From the NCBI GenBank assembly GCA_024234265.1, contig JACKOM010000013.1, positions 1 to 64,000 on the forward strand: a DNA stretch of 64,000 nt. Reading direction: 5' to 3'. Under the pieces are notes generated by a model, which saw only the letters and a list, made by a program, of their open reading frames with translations, was not told the DNA's origin and made no database searches. Positions 50,459 through 58,742 of the stretch are shown piece by piece. Numbering within the stretch: the first letter of the stretch is position 1; every line of letters begins with the position of its first letter. The position numbers were made by a program, and so were the translations under genes. This DNA is from Oceanospirillaceae bacterium (GTDB lineage Bacteria > Pseudomonadota > Gammaproteobacteria > Pseudomonadales > Oceanobacteraceae).

Positions 50459-51742
50459 TCAGCTTTCCACATCATCCAGGGTGTGCTGGGTAATACGCAC
50501 GCTGGCAATGGTGTTGGCTTTTGTTTTCAGAATTTCGATGCGGTAATTTTCAATTTTCAGGCAGATATTGGCATCGGGAATAGATTCTAAATATTCGATA
50601 ATTAAACCACTTAAGGTTTTCGGCCCGTCTGTGGGTAAATCCCAGCCCACGATGCGGTTTAAATCACGCACATAAGTGGCACCATCAATGATGTAACTGC
50701 CGTCTTTTTGTGGGTGCACATCCTGATGGGAGTCGGCCACGTCGGTGGTAAAGTCGCCGACAATTTCTTCCAGAATATCTTCCAGGGTGGCAATACCCTG
50801 CACATCTCCGTATTCATCCACCACAATCGCGATGCGGCGTTTTTTCTTCTGGAAGTTAAATAACTGGGTATGCAGAGGTGTGCTCACCGGAATGAAATAG
50901 GGTTCGCGGCTGGCCTGTAATAAATCCGCTTTATTAAATTCATCTTTAGCGAGAATTTTCGCCGCATTACGCATGTGTAATACACCCACCACGTTATTGA
51001 TATCACCTTTCCAGATCGGCAGGCGGGTATGCTGGGTGGAGCGCAGGGCTTCTTTAATGCTGCGTAAATCATCTTCCAGATCGATACCGACCACTTCGTT
51101 ACGCGGCACCATAATGTCGGAAACGGTGACTTTTTCTAAATCCAGAATGGATAACAACATGCGCTGACGGCGCACAGGAATTAATGCACCGGCTTCGTTA
51201 ATCAGGGTGCGGAATTCTTCGGTGCTGAGTAAATCACGGGACTTGGTATCGACCTGTAAACGGGTAATGCGGATTAAACCGTTTACTATCATGTTTACCA
51301 TCCATACAAATGGCATCAATAACCACAGGATCACACGCAGCAAATAAGCTGCTTTAAACGCGATGCTTTCCGGGTGGTTTGCAGCGATGGTTTTGGGTGT
51401 GACTTCGGCAAAAATTAATACCACTAAGGTGAGAATAACCGTGGCTACTGTTACGCCGAGTTCAGGGTTATCCACCCAGATACGTTGTGCAATCAGGGTG
51501 GCAATTGACGCAGCGGCAATATTCACAAAGTTGTTGCCGATCAGAATCACACCAATCAGGCGGTCGGTACGTTTTAATAAATTCACCGCGAGGGTTGCAG
51601 GGCCATGACCATTTTTGGCGAGGTGCCGCAGACGGTAGCGGTTGAGTGACATCATGGCGGTCTCAGAACTTGAGAAAAACGCCGAGAATAAAATCAGGAT
51701 AAATAAAATAATGAACAGGAATGATAACGGGATTTCGTTCAC
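50459..51742 (-). CDS. HlyC/CorC-family CNNM/CBS transporter (CorB-like)
   Basis: A 427-residue membrane protein. Four TM segments of the CNNM domain (LFIILFILILFSAFFSSSET; IGVILIGNNFVNIAAASIAT; VATVILTLVVLIFAEVTPKT), a CBS pair (VSDIMVPRNEVVGID; RRIAIVVDEYGDVQGIATLE), then the CorC_HlyC domain. It resembles E. coli CorB/YfjD, and like it lies next to a ccsA/ypjD-type gene and ffh. It probably exports Mg2+ or regulates its homeostasis. The gap to the next gene is 12 bp, so they form an operon. Confidence 0.9.
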   Translation of the reverse strand: MNEIPLSFLFIILFILILFSAFFSSSETAMMSLNRYRLRHLAKNGHGPATLAVNLLKRTDRLIGVILIGNNFVNIAAASIATLIAQRIWVDNPELGVTVATVILTLVVLIFAEVTPKTIAANHPESIAFKAAYLLRVILWLLMPFVWMVNMIVNGLIRITRLQVDTKSRDLLSTEEFRTLINEAGALIPVRRQRMLLSILDLEKVTVSDIMVPRNEVVGIDLEDDLRSIKEALRSTQHTRLPIWKGDINNVVGVLHMRNAAKILAKDEFNKADLLQASREPYFIPVSTPLHTQLFNFQKKKRRIAIVVDEYGDVQGIATLEDILEEIVGDFTTDVADSHQDVHPQKDGSYIIDGATYVRDLNRIVGWDLPTDGPKTLSGLIIEYLESIPDANICLKIENYRIEILKTKANTIASVRITQHTLDDVES

Positions 51743-51754
51743 GGAACTGTCTGC

Positions 51755-52555
51755 CTAGTGGCTGGAGAGAATAAATTCGAGTACCAGTTTGCTGCCAAAA
51801 TAGGCCAGCGCCAGTAAACCTAAACCGGACAACGTCCAGATGCTGGCGGTTTGCCCGCGCCATCCGAAACGGTAACGGCCTAATAACAGGGCGGCAAAAA
51901 TGCACCAGCCAATAATGCTCAGCAGGGTTTTATGGGCGAGGTGCTGGGCAAACATGTTATCCAAAAATACAAAACCTGAGCCTATAGCCAGGGTTAAAAA
52001 AATCATGCCGGCCCAGATCATCTCAAACATGAGTTTATCCATGGTTTGTAAGGGGGGCAGGCTGCGTAATATTCCCGCGACATGTTTACGTTTTAATTGC
52101 TGATCCTGAATGATCACCAAAATTCCCTGGAAGGCAGCAATGGTCAGCAGGCTGTAAGCCAGTACAGAAAGTAAAATGTGGGCAAGCAGGCCGCGGTTAA
52201 AATGTTCCAGGGCGTGATGGTTGCCGGGAATGAATAAATCCATGGCCATCACAAGTGCTGTCATGGGGAAAATACCGATAAATAAATTTTCCACGGGTTT
52301 TTTGATGGCGCTGATCAATACAATTGCGCTGATGGCCAGTGCAATCAGTGAGCCGCCATTAAACAGGGAGAAATTCATGCCGTGCTCGCTGAATATCGGC
52401 ATAAACCAGGCGGCTGAGTGGCATAAAACGGCGGCTGCGGCGCTGCCCATTAACAGGTTGCGTGGGGTACCCTGGTGGCCGCGGATGCGGCGGAACTGCA
52501 GCAGAGCTGCGAAGCTGTAGAGCAATATGGCACTGACTGCCAGTAGGTTGGCCAT
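51755..52555 (-). CDS. CcsA/YpjD-like membrane protein
   Basis: A 266-residue protein with about eight transmembrane segments, of the cytochrome c assembly protein (CcsA/CcmC-type) family. Typical segments: LSVLAYSLLTIAAFQGILVI and SIIGWCIFAALLLGRYRFGW. Conserved His residues (HSAAWFMPIF; AHILLSVLAY; HKTLLSIIGW) could bind haem. Homologues are found next to ffh and corB in many gammaproteobacteria (E. coli YpjD). ATG at 52555 is chosen over an earlier frame start because it begins with a TM segment (MANLLAVSAILLYSF). Confidence 0.88.
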   Translation of the reverse strand: MANLLAVSAILLYSFAALLQFRRIRGHQGTPRNLLMGSAAAAVLCHSAAWFMPIFSEHGMNFSLFNGGSLIALAISAIVLISAIKKPVENLFIGIFPMTALVMAMDLFIPGNHHALEHFNRGLLAHILLSVLAYSLLTIAAFQGILVIIQDQQLKRKHVAGILRSLPPLQTMDKLMFEMIWAGMIFLTLAIGSGFVFLDNMFAQHLAHKTLLSIIGWCIFAALLLGRYRFGWRGQTASIWTLSGLGLLALAYFGSKLVLEFILSSH

Positions 52556-52584
52556 GTACTGATAATTCCGTTTTGCAGGCTTGG

Positions 52585-52613
52585 CTGTGAATAAGCCACG
52601 ATTTCTATATAAT
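52585..52613 (+). promoter_or_regulatory. ffh promoter
   Basis: A perfect TATAAT at 52608-52613, with a weak CTGTGA -35 at 52585-52590 (17-bp spacer). It directs transcription toward ffh at 52655 and overlaps the region ahead of the divergent ccsA-like gene. Confidence 0.55.
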
Positions 52614-52654
52614 GCCTGACAATTGTGCACACTGCTGTCTTGGATGTATAGAGC

Positions 52655-54052
52655 ATGTTTGAAAGTCTTAGCGACCGTTTAAATAACGCCCTGCGCTCGA
52701 TCAGCGGCAAGGCGAAGATCACCGAAGAGAATATTCAGGGCACCCTGCGTGAAGTACGTATGGCCCTGCTGGAGGCTGACGTAGCCTTGCCGGTGGTGAA
52801 GTCCTTTATCGCCGATGTGAAAGAGCGTGCCGTCGGCAGTGAGGTGCTCAAGAGTCTGAGCCCCGGTCAGGCTTTCCTGAAAATTGTGCACGAAGAATTA
52901 CAGAAGGTGATGGGTGAGGCCAACGAAGGCCTTAAACTCAACACCCAACCTCCAGCCGTAGTGCTGATGGCAGGTTTGCAGGGTGCGGGTAAAACCACCA
53001 CTGTAGCCAAGCTCGCCAAGTTCTTAAAAGAGCGCCAGAAAAAATCCGTAATGGTGGTCAGTGCGGACGTATACCGCCCTGCGGCGATCAAGCAACTCGA
53101 AACCCTGGCCAAAGATGTGGGTGCGGAGTTTTTCCCTTCCGATACTTCACAAAAACCGATTGCCATTGCTAAAGGCGCGATTGCTGCCGCCAAACTCAAG
53201 TATATAGATGTACTGCTGGTGGATACCGCCGGTCGTCTCGCCGTTGACGAAGAAATGATGGCCGAGATTAAAGACCTGCACGCGGCCATCACTCCGATTG
53301 AGACCCTGTTTGTGGTGGATGCCATGACAGGTCAGGACGCGGCTAATACTGCAAAAGCCTTTAATGAAGCCCTGCCGTTAACCGGTGTTGTGCTGACCAA
53401 AGCCGACGGTGATGCCCGTGGTGGTGCGGCCCTGTCGGTGCGTCACATTACCGGTAAACCGATCAAGTTCATCGGTATGGGTGAGAAAATTGACGCCCTC
53501 GAGCTGTTCCACCCTGACCGGATTGCCTCGCGTATTCTCGACATGGGCGACGTCTTGAGTCTGATCGAAGAAGCCGAGCGCAAAATTGATAAAGAAAAGG
53601 CCGATAAACTCGCCAAGAAAATCCAGAAGGGTAAGGGTTTTGACCTGGAAGACTTCCGCGATCAGCTGCTGCAGATGAAAAGCATGGGCGGCCTGATGGG
53701 GATGATGGATAAACTGCCGGGCATGGGTAAGCTTGGGCAGATGGGTGATCAGATGGGTGTTGCGGAAAAGCAGCTCAAACAAACCGAAGCCATTATCAAC
53801 TCCATGACCCCGCTTGAACGTCGCCAGCCTGAGAAGATTAACGGTTCCCGTAAGAAGCGTATTGCCATGGGGTCAGGCTCGCAGATTCAGGATGTAAACC
53901 GCGTGCTCAAACAGCATGAGCAAATGCAGAAGATGATGAAAAAGATGACCGCCAAAGGTGGCATGCGCAAGATGATGCAGGCCATGGGTGGTTTAGGCGG
54001 TGGCGGTATGGGTGGCGGCGGTGGCCTGCCACCGGGATTCCCGCGCCGTTAA
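52655..54052 (+). CDS. ffh: Signal recognition particle protein Ffh
   Basis: A 465-residue SRP54 GTPase that targets inner-membrane proteins together with 4.5S RNA and FtsY. N domain (MFESLSDRLNNALRSISGKA), then G domain with GLQGAGKTTTVAKLA (G1), DTAGRL (G3), TKADGDARGG (G4), and the M domain with GRMKSMGGL-type LLQMKSMGGLMGMMDKLPGM and INGSRKKRIAMGSG, which bind signal peptides and RNA. It ends in a Gly-rich tail. It is followed by a weak terminator and then the rpsP operon. Confidence 0.97.
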   Translation: MFESLSDRLNNALRSISGKAKITEENIQGTLREVRMALLEADVALPVVKSFIADVKERAVGSEVLKSLSPGQAFLKIVHEELQKVMGEANEGLKLNTQPPAVVLMAGLQGAGKTTTVAKLAKFLKERQKKSVMVVSADVYRPAAIKQLETLAKDVGAEFFPSDTSQKPIAIAKGAIAAAKLKYIDVLLVDTAGRLAVDEEMMAEIKDLHAAITPIETLFVVDAMTGQDAANTAKAFNEALPLTGVVLTKADGDARGGAALSVRHITGKPIKFIGMGEKIDALELFHPDRIASRILDMGDVLSLIEEAERKIDKEKADKLAKKIQKGKGFDLEDFRDQLLQMKSMGGLMGMMDKLPGMGKLGQMGDQMGVAEKQLKQTEAIINSMTPLERRQPEKINGSRKKRIAMGSGSQIQDVNRVLKQHEQMQKMMKKMTAKGGMRKMMQAMGGLGGGGMGGGGGLPPGFPRR

Positions 54053-54061
54053 TTTATTCTT

Positions 54062-54084
54062 CAGGGGCCTGCGGGCCCCTTGTT
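54062..54084 (+). terminator. Weak terminator after ffh
   Basis: AGGGGCC-TGCG-GGCCCCT (54063-54080 region) followed by TGTTATT. The T-run is poor, so some read-through into the rpsP operon is likely. Confidence 0.6.
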
Positions 54085-54121
54085 ATTCCAGCCTTAATTG
54101 CCCTGCAAGCCTGATTCCTGC

Positions 54122-54151
54122 TTGTGGCGGCCACTCAAAATACTGTACAAT
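54122..54151 (+). promoter_or_regulatory. rpsP operon promoter
   Basis: TTGTGG (54122-54127), an 18-bp spacer and TACAAT (54146-54151) precede rpsP by about 90 bases, leaving an untranslated leader of about 85 nt. Confidence 0.6.
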
Positions 54152-54243
54152 GCGCGACCTTTTGGTGTAACCGGCATCCGCCGGTTATTAGCAATGATGG
54201 CAAGTGACTCTGAATCTTGCCCCTGACGAGAAGGATCGTCTCT

Positions 54244-54501
54244 ATGGTAGTAATCCGCTTAGCCCGTGGTGGTTCTAAAAAGCGTCCATTTTATCACCTG
54301 AACGTAGCTGACCAGCGTAACCCACGTGACGGTCGCTTCATCGAGCGTCTGGGTTTTTACAACCCTGTTGCCCGTGGTCAGGAAGTAGAATTACGCGTTG
54401 ACTTAGAACGTGTTGAATACTGGATCAGCAAAGGCGCACAGCCTACTGATACCGTGGCCAAACTGCTTAAAGATGCGAAAAAGCAGCAGGCTGCTGGCTA
54501 A
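54244..54501 (+). CDS. rpsP: 30S ribosomal protein S16
   Basis: An 85-residue protein, MVVIRLARGGSKKRPFYHLN, then RNPRDGRFIERLGFYNPVAR and VEYWISKGAQPTDTVAKLLK, all standard S16. It starts at ATG 54244; an earlier ATG at 54217 adds nine residues that do not fit. AGAAGGATCG lies ahead. First gene of the rpsP-rimM-trmD-rplS operon, an arrangement conserved across bacteria. Confidence 0.97.
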   Translation: MVVIRLARGGSKKRPFYHLNVADQRNPRDGRFIERLGFYNPVARGQEVELRVDLERVEYWISKGAQPTDTVAKLLKDAKKQQAAG

Positions 54502-54522
54502 GGTTGAGGTAATCCCCTGTCC

Positions 54523-55044
54523 ATGACATCTGACAATCTCACTCTGCTGGGTAAAGTTACCAGTGTTTATGGTGTTAAGGGGTGGGTGAAGGTCTATTCA
54601 GACACTGAACCCATGGAGAACATATTTTCGTACGGCCAGTGGTTCCTGAACATTCAGGGACAGTGGACGGCGGTGAAGGTGAAAGAATGGCGGAACCATG
54701 GCAAAGGCCTGGTTGCTCTGCTGGACGACACCACAGACCGCGATGTAGCCCGCAAATACTGCGGTTGCGACATAGCAGTGGCAAAAGATGCCCTGCCACC
54801 GCCCGAAGATGGTGAACTCTATTATCATCAGCTTGAAGGTTTATTGGTTGTCACCACAGAAAATGTGGTACTGGGTCGCGTAAGTTATCTGTTCAATACC
54901 GGGTCAAACGACGTGATGTTTGTTGCCCCGAGTAAAGAAAGCACCGATGGGCGTGAGCGCATGGTGCCTTACCTTGAACAGTTTGTGACGAACGTTGATC
55001 TTGAAGCCGGTGTTCTCACGGTTGACTGGGACCCGGAGTTTTAA
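54523..55044 (+). CDS. rimM: Ribosome maturation factor RimM
   Basis: A 173-residue protein. N-terminal RimM domain (LLGKVTSVYGVKGWVKVYSD) and C-terminal PRC-barrel domain (ELYYHQLEGLLVV; LGRVSYLFNTGSNDVMFVAP). It binds S19 in the 30S head during assembly. TGAGG lies before the ATG. It is separated from rpsP by 21 bases and from trmD by three. Confidence 0.95.
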   Translation: MTSDNLTLLGKVTSVYGVKGWVKVYSDTEPMENIFSYGQWFLNIQGQWTAVKVKEWRNHGKGLVALLDDTTDRDVARKYCGCDIAVAKDALPPPEDGELYYHQLEGLLVVTTENVVLGRVSYLFNTGSNDVMFVAPSKESTDGRERMVPYLEQFVTNVDLEAGVLTVDWDPEF

Positions 55045-55047
55045 TCC

Positions 55048-55794
55048 GTGCAGTTTGGTGTTATCTCGATTTTTCCCGAGATGTTCCAGACACTCACAGA
55101 GCAGGGCATTACTGGCCGCGCTGTGAAACGGGGTTTGGTATCGGTGGATCTCTGGAACCCCAGGGACTTTACCTTCGATAACTACCAGACTGTGGATGAC
55201 CGCCCCTACGGTGGCGGCCCCGGAATGGTGATGAAAATCGAACCTTTGCGCGACGCCATACTGGCGGCAAAAGCAAAGATAGGTGCCGATGCTAAAGTGG
55301 TGTATCTCTCCCCCCAGGGGCGTCAGCTGACGCAGCAGGGTGCAGAGGAGCTCCACGGCCATGGAAAAATTATTTTTCTGGCCGGTCGCTACGAAGGCGT
55401 GGACGAGCGTCTGATTGACGAGCACGTCGACGAGGAGTGGTCCATCGGGGACTACGTGTTAAGCGGCGGGGAGTTGGCAGCCATGGTGATAATGGATTCC
55501 ATTATCCGCCTGGTGCCAGGTGTGCTGGGCCACAGTTTGTCGGCCGTAGAAGATTCTTTTACGGATGGCTTATTGGATTGTCCGCACTACACACGCCCGG
55601 AAGTGTACGGGGATAAACCAGTACCCGAGGTACTGCTGAGTGGTAACCATGAAAAAATTCGGCGCTGGCGCTTAAAGCAAGCGCTGGGAAGAACCTGGCA
55701 GCGCAGGCCCGACCTGTTAAGCCAAAGGGTCCTTAGCAAAGAAGAGCAGACCCTGTTGCAAGAATACATACGCGAGGCTGAGGCCGGGGCGTAA
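55048..55794 (+). CDS. trmD: tRNA (guanine-37-N1)-methyltransferase
   Basis: A 248-residue SPOUT enzyme that makes m1G37 in tRNA and prevents frameshifting. It starts with GTG at 55048 (read MQFGVISIFPEMFQTLTEQG). The knot carries RPYGGGPGMVMKIEPL, VYLSPQGRQLTQQG, LAGRYEGVDERL, and EWSIGDYVLSGGELAAMVIM, which bind SAM and G37. Three bases after rimM. Confidence 0.97.
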   Translation: MQFGVISIFPEMFQTLTEQGITGRAVKRGLVSVDLWNPRDFTFDNYQTVDDRPYGGGPGMVMKIEPLRDAILAAKAKIGADAKVVYLSPQGRQLTQQGAEELHGHGKIIFLAGRYEGVDERLIDEHVDEEWSIGDYVLSGGELAAMVIMDSIIRLVPGVLGHSLSAVEDSFTDGLLDCPHYTRPEVYGDKPVPEVLLSGNHEKIRRWRLKQALGRTWQRRPDLLSQRVLSKEEQTLLQEYIREAEAGA

Positions 55795-55811
55795 ACTTTA
55801 AGGAGCTAACC

Positions 55812-56168
55812 ATGAGTGGCAAAAACAAAATCATCCAGGCTATCGAAGCTGCCCAGCTGAAACAGGACGTACCTGCTTTCGGCCCAGGTGACACTGTAGT
55901 CGTGCAAGTAAAAGTAAAAGAAGGCGATAAAGAGCGTCTGCAGGCTTTCGAAGGTGTGGTTATCGGTAAACGTAACCGCGGTCTGAACTCTGCTTTCACC
56001 GTACGTAAACTGTCCCACGGTGTGGGCGTTGAGCGTACTTTCCAGACCCACAGCCCAGTGGTTGCTGGTATCGAAGTGAAACGTCGTGGTGACGTGGTTC
56101 GTGCCAAACTGTACTTCCTGCGTGACCGCAGCGGTAAGTCTGCACGTATCAAAGAAAAACTGGCCTAA
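55812..56168 (+). CDS. rplS: 50S ribosomal protein L19
   Basis: A 118-residue protein, NKIIQAIEAAQLKQDVPAFG, then RLQAFEGVVIGKRNRGLNSA and LYFLRDRSGKSARIKEKLA, standard L19. AAGGAGCTAAC lies before the ATG. Last gene of the operon, followed by a strong terminator. Confidence 0.97.
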   Translation: MSGKNKIIQAIEAAQLKQDVPAFGPGDTVVVQVKVKEGDKERLQAFEGVVIGKRNRGLNSAFTVRKLSHGVGVERTFQTHSPVVAGIEVKRRGDVVRAKLYFLRDRSGKSARIKEKLA

Positions 56169-56192
56169 TTTAAGCCAGGATACGACAAAAAA

Positions 56193-56221
56193 GGCATTTC
56201 CTTCGGGAAATGCCTTTTTTT
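56193..56221 (+). terminator. Terminator of the rpsP operon
   Basis: GGCATTTCC-TTCG-GGAAATGCC (56193-56214), a stable TTCG tetraloop hairpin, then T7. Confidence 0.95.
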
Positions 56222-56292
56222 ATGGGCGAAAGGTGGAACTGGGTAATCTTCTTATGCTCCAATGCGGCTAATTGAAAAAGCCGAGAATCATT

Positions 56293-57060
56293 ATGACGTC
56301 GTTAAAAGTTTGCCTTGCCCTGGCCGCCACCCTGATTTCATTCTCCTCTGTTAGTGCAAACGCTGCGGAAAAAACCAGCGCAGAAAAAACCATCACCGAT
56401 GCCCTGCGTGCATCACGCCCGGATTTTGCGATTACCGATATCAGTCAGGTAAAAGGCCAGGCCCTGTATGAAGTAACTCTCGCTTCCGGGGATATTCTTT
56501 ATGCTACGGCTGACGGCCAGTATTTTGTGTACGGTTCATTATTTCAGGTAGCGCCCGGTAAACTCACGAACGTCACCGCGCAGAAACAGGATGTGCAGCG
56601 TGCCGCCCTGATAGGTAAAGTCGCTGAAAAAGACATGATTATCTTTAAGGCGAAGGGCAAAGAAAAAGCTCAGATTAACGTGTTCACCGATATTGATTGT
56701 GGTTATTGCCGCAAACTCCATCAGGAAGTGCCCAAGCTAAATGAAATGGGCATTACCGTACGTTATATGGCTTACCCCCGTGCAGGTGTGTGGCAGGATC
56801 AGGCCCGCACCCAGTACACCGGCTCTTTCAAGAAAATTAAATCCGTGTGGTGTGCAAAAGATCGCAAAGAGGCTCTTACAAAAGCTAAAAGCACAGGTTT
56901 TATCGCTGAAAACCTCAAGTGTGATGCCCCCATTGAAGCTCAGCTGGAGTTAGGTGAGCAAATCGGTGTGAAAGGTACCCCTGCTATCGTGCTGAGTAAT
57001 GGTGAAATGATTGGTGGTTATTTGCCTGCCGATCAGCTTGCCCAGCGTCTGGGGCTGTAA
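56293..57060 (+). CDS. dsbC: Disulfide isomerase DsbC family
   Basis: A 255-residue periplasmic protein with a signal peptide (MTSLKVCLALAATLISFSSV ending ANA). The N-terminal dimerisation domain (FAITDISQVKGQALYEVTLA) precedes a thioredoxin fold with active site DCGYCRKLH (CGYC) and the cis-Pro segment VKGTPAIV. It isomerises wrong disulfides, kept reduced by DsbD. Many secreted Cys-rich proteins in this window could be its substrates. ATG 56293 is preferred to a TTG at 56272. Confidence 0.92.
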   Translation: MTSLKVCLALAATLISFSSVSANAAEKTSAEKTITDALRASRPDFAITDISQVKGQALYEVTLASGDILYATADGQYFVYGSLFQVAPGKLTNVTAQKQDVQRAALIGKVAEKDMIIFKAKGKEKAQINVFTDIDCGYCRKLHQEVPKLNEMGITVRYMAYPRAGVWQDQARTQYTGSFKKIKSVWCAKDRKEALTKAKSTGFIAENLKCDAPIEAQLELGEQIGVKGTPAIVLSNGEMIGGYLPADQLAQRLGL

Positions 57061-57083
57061 TTTCCCTCTAAAAGGGTGCGTAT

Positions 57084-57227
57084 AGAGGTTGAGTAAAAAC
57101 GTAGGCGAGGCAGTCTGAACAAGGCAAAAACAGACGAGAAAGCGCAGTTTATAAAACATAAATGAGCATTTAGAGTTTGTTTTTAACGAAGTTCAGGCAA
57201 CGCAGATAGTTTTGACCCAACCTTCTT
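57084..57227. mobile_element. MITE-like element, family 2, copy 2
   Basis: A 144-bp relative of the element at 27421-27615. Shared parts: AGAGGTTGAGTAAAAACGTA at the left, GGCGAGGCAGTCTGAACAAG, GTTTTTAACGAAGTTCAGGC, and AGTTTTGACCCAACCTTCTT at the right, imperfect inverted ends. It lies between dsbC and the hom promoter and contains no gene. Confidence 0.75.
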
Positions 57228-57282
57228 GTGCGCTTTTTTGTTTTGTAGCCACCCATCGGCTGCATGTTCGCCATAAACCCCT

Positions 57283-57288
57283 TATAAT
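57283..57288 (+). promoter_or_regulatory. -10 element of hom-thrC promoter
   Basis: A perfect TATAAT 140 bases ahead of the hom start; no strong -35 at the expected place. The long leader between it and hom (57295-57427) contains no supported gene. The rest of 57061-57427 is the MITE-like element. Confidence 0.5.
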
Positions 57289-57427
57289 GCGCGACATTTT
57301 GTATTTCCGGCGTGTTGGTCCTGCGGGACTCTGTGCTACATTAAGACCCTTTTTTACGGGCTCTGACACAGGCCATTATCTCGGACGCGCTGCGCCGGGT
57401 TTAATAAATAATAAGCGGAGAATAACG

Positions 57428-58726
57428 TTGAAACCGGTGAAAGTAGGTATCTGTGGTTTAGGTACAGTAGGTGGCGGTACTTTTAATGTCCTGAGCCGTA
57501 ACGCCCAGGAAATTGCACGTCGTGCAGGCCGCGAAGTCATCATCACCCAGGTGGCATGCCGCCGTGATAACCCAAACTGCGACACCTCAGGCACGGCCGT
57601 TACCCGTGATGTGTTCGACGTGGCCCGTAACCCCGAAGTGGATATCGTGGTTGAGCTGATTGGCGGTTATGAAGTGGCCAAAGAGCTGGTGCTCGAAGCT
57701 ATCAAACACGGCAAACACGTAGTGACTGCCAACAAAGCCCTGATCGCCGTACACGGCAATGAGATTTTTGCCGCCGCCAAAGCGGCCGGTGTGACAGTAT
57801 CCTTTGAAGCTGCGGTTGCCGGCGGTATTCCGATTATCAAAACCCTGCGTGAAGGTCTCGCTTCCAACCGTATCCAGTGGCTGGCGGGTATCATCAACGG
57901 TACCGGTAACTTTATCCTCACCGAAATGCGTGACAAAGGCCGTGCCTTTGAAGACGTACTTAAAGAAGCCCAGGCCCTGGGTTATGCCGAAGCGGATCCG
58001 ACCTTCGACGTGGAAGGTATTGATGCGGCCCACAAGCTGACCATTCTGTCGTCTATCGCCTACGGTATTCCCCTGCAGTTCGATAAATGCTTCACCGAAG
58101 GCATTACCAAAATTGCCCGTGAAGATGTGGAATACGCAGAAGAACTGGGTTACCGCATTAAACACCTGGGTATCAGCCGCCGATATGCCAATGGTATCGA
58201 CCTGCGTGTGCACCCAACCCTGATCCCTGAGCGCAACATGATTGCCAAGGTGGATGGTGTACTCAACGCCGTGATGACCTGTGGTGACGCCGTGGGCACA
58301 ACACTTTCCTGTGGCCGTGGTGCCGGTGCAGAACCGACTGCATCTTCTGTAATTGCCGACATCGTCGATCTGGTGCGCAGCTTTGATATGCCAGCCCATG
58401 CCCGTGTGCAGGCCCTGGCATTCAGCGAGCTGAGCGATTACCGCATCCTGCCGATTGAAGAAGTAAGCAGCGCCTATTACCTGCGTATGGCTGCCGTGGA
58501 TAAAGCCGGTGTGCTGGCGAAAATCGCCACTATCCTCAGCGAAAAGGGCATCAGCATCGAAGCCCTGATTCAGAAAGAACCCGCTGCGGATGCAACCACA
58601 GCCCCTGTGATTATGCTGACCCAGCAGGTACAGGAAAAAACCATGAACGAGGCGATCAGCGCCATCGAAGCTCTGGATGTGATTCAGGGCAAAGTAACCC
58701 GTATTCGCGTAGAGCAACTGAACTGA
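57428..58726 (+). CDS. hom: Homoserine dehydrogenase
   Basis: A 432-residue enzyme of the threonine/methionine pathway (aspartate semialdehyde to homoserine). I start it with TTG at 57428 (read MKPVKVGICGLGTVGGGTFN), where GCGGAGAATAACG gives a well-spaced ribosome site; the open frame extends 72 codons upstream but that part has no family similarity. The N-terminal Rossmann domain is followed by the catalytic EGIDAAHKLTILSSIAYGIP and a C-terminal ACT domain (AAVDKAGVLAKIATILSEKG), the allosteric threonine site. It precedes thrC. Confidence 0.95.
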   Translation: MKPVKVGICGLGTVGGGTFNVLSRNAQEIARRAGREVIITQVACRRDNPNCDTSGTAVTRDVFDVARNPEVDIVVELIGGYEVAKELVLEAIKHGKHVVTANKALIAVHGNEIFAAAKAAGVTVSFEAAVAGGIPIIKTLREGLASNRIQWLAGIINGTGNFILTEMRDKGRAFEDVLKEAQALGYAEADPTFDVEGIDAAHKLTILSSIAYGIPLQFDKCFTEGITKIAREDVEYAEELGYRIKHLGISRRYANGIDLRVHPTLIPERNMIAKVDGVLNAVMTCGDAVGTTLSCGRGAGAEPTASSVIADIVDLVRSFDMPAHARVQALAFSELSDYRILPIEEVSSAYYLRMAAVDKAGVLAKIATILSEKGISIEALIQKEPAADATTAPVIMLTQQVQEKTMNEAISAIEALDVIQGKVTRIRVEQLN

Positions 58727-58742
58727 GATTGACCCCATGGTT

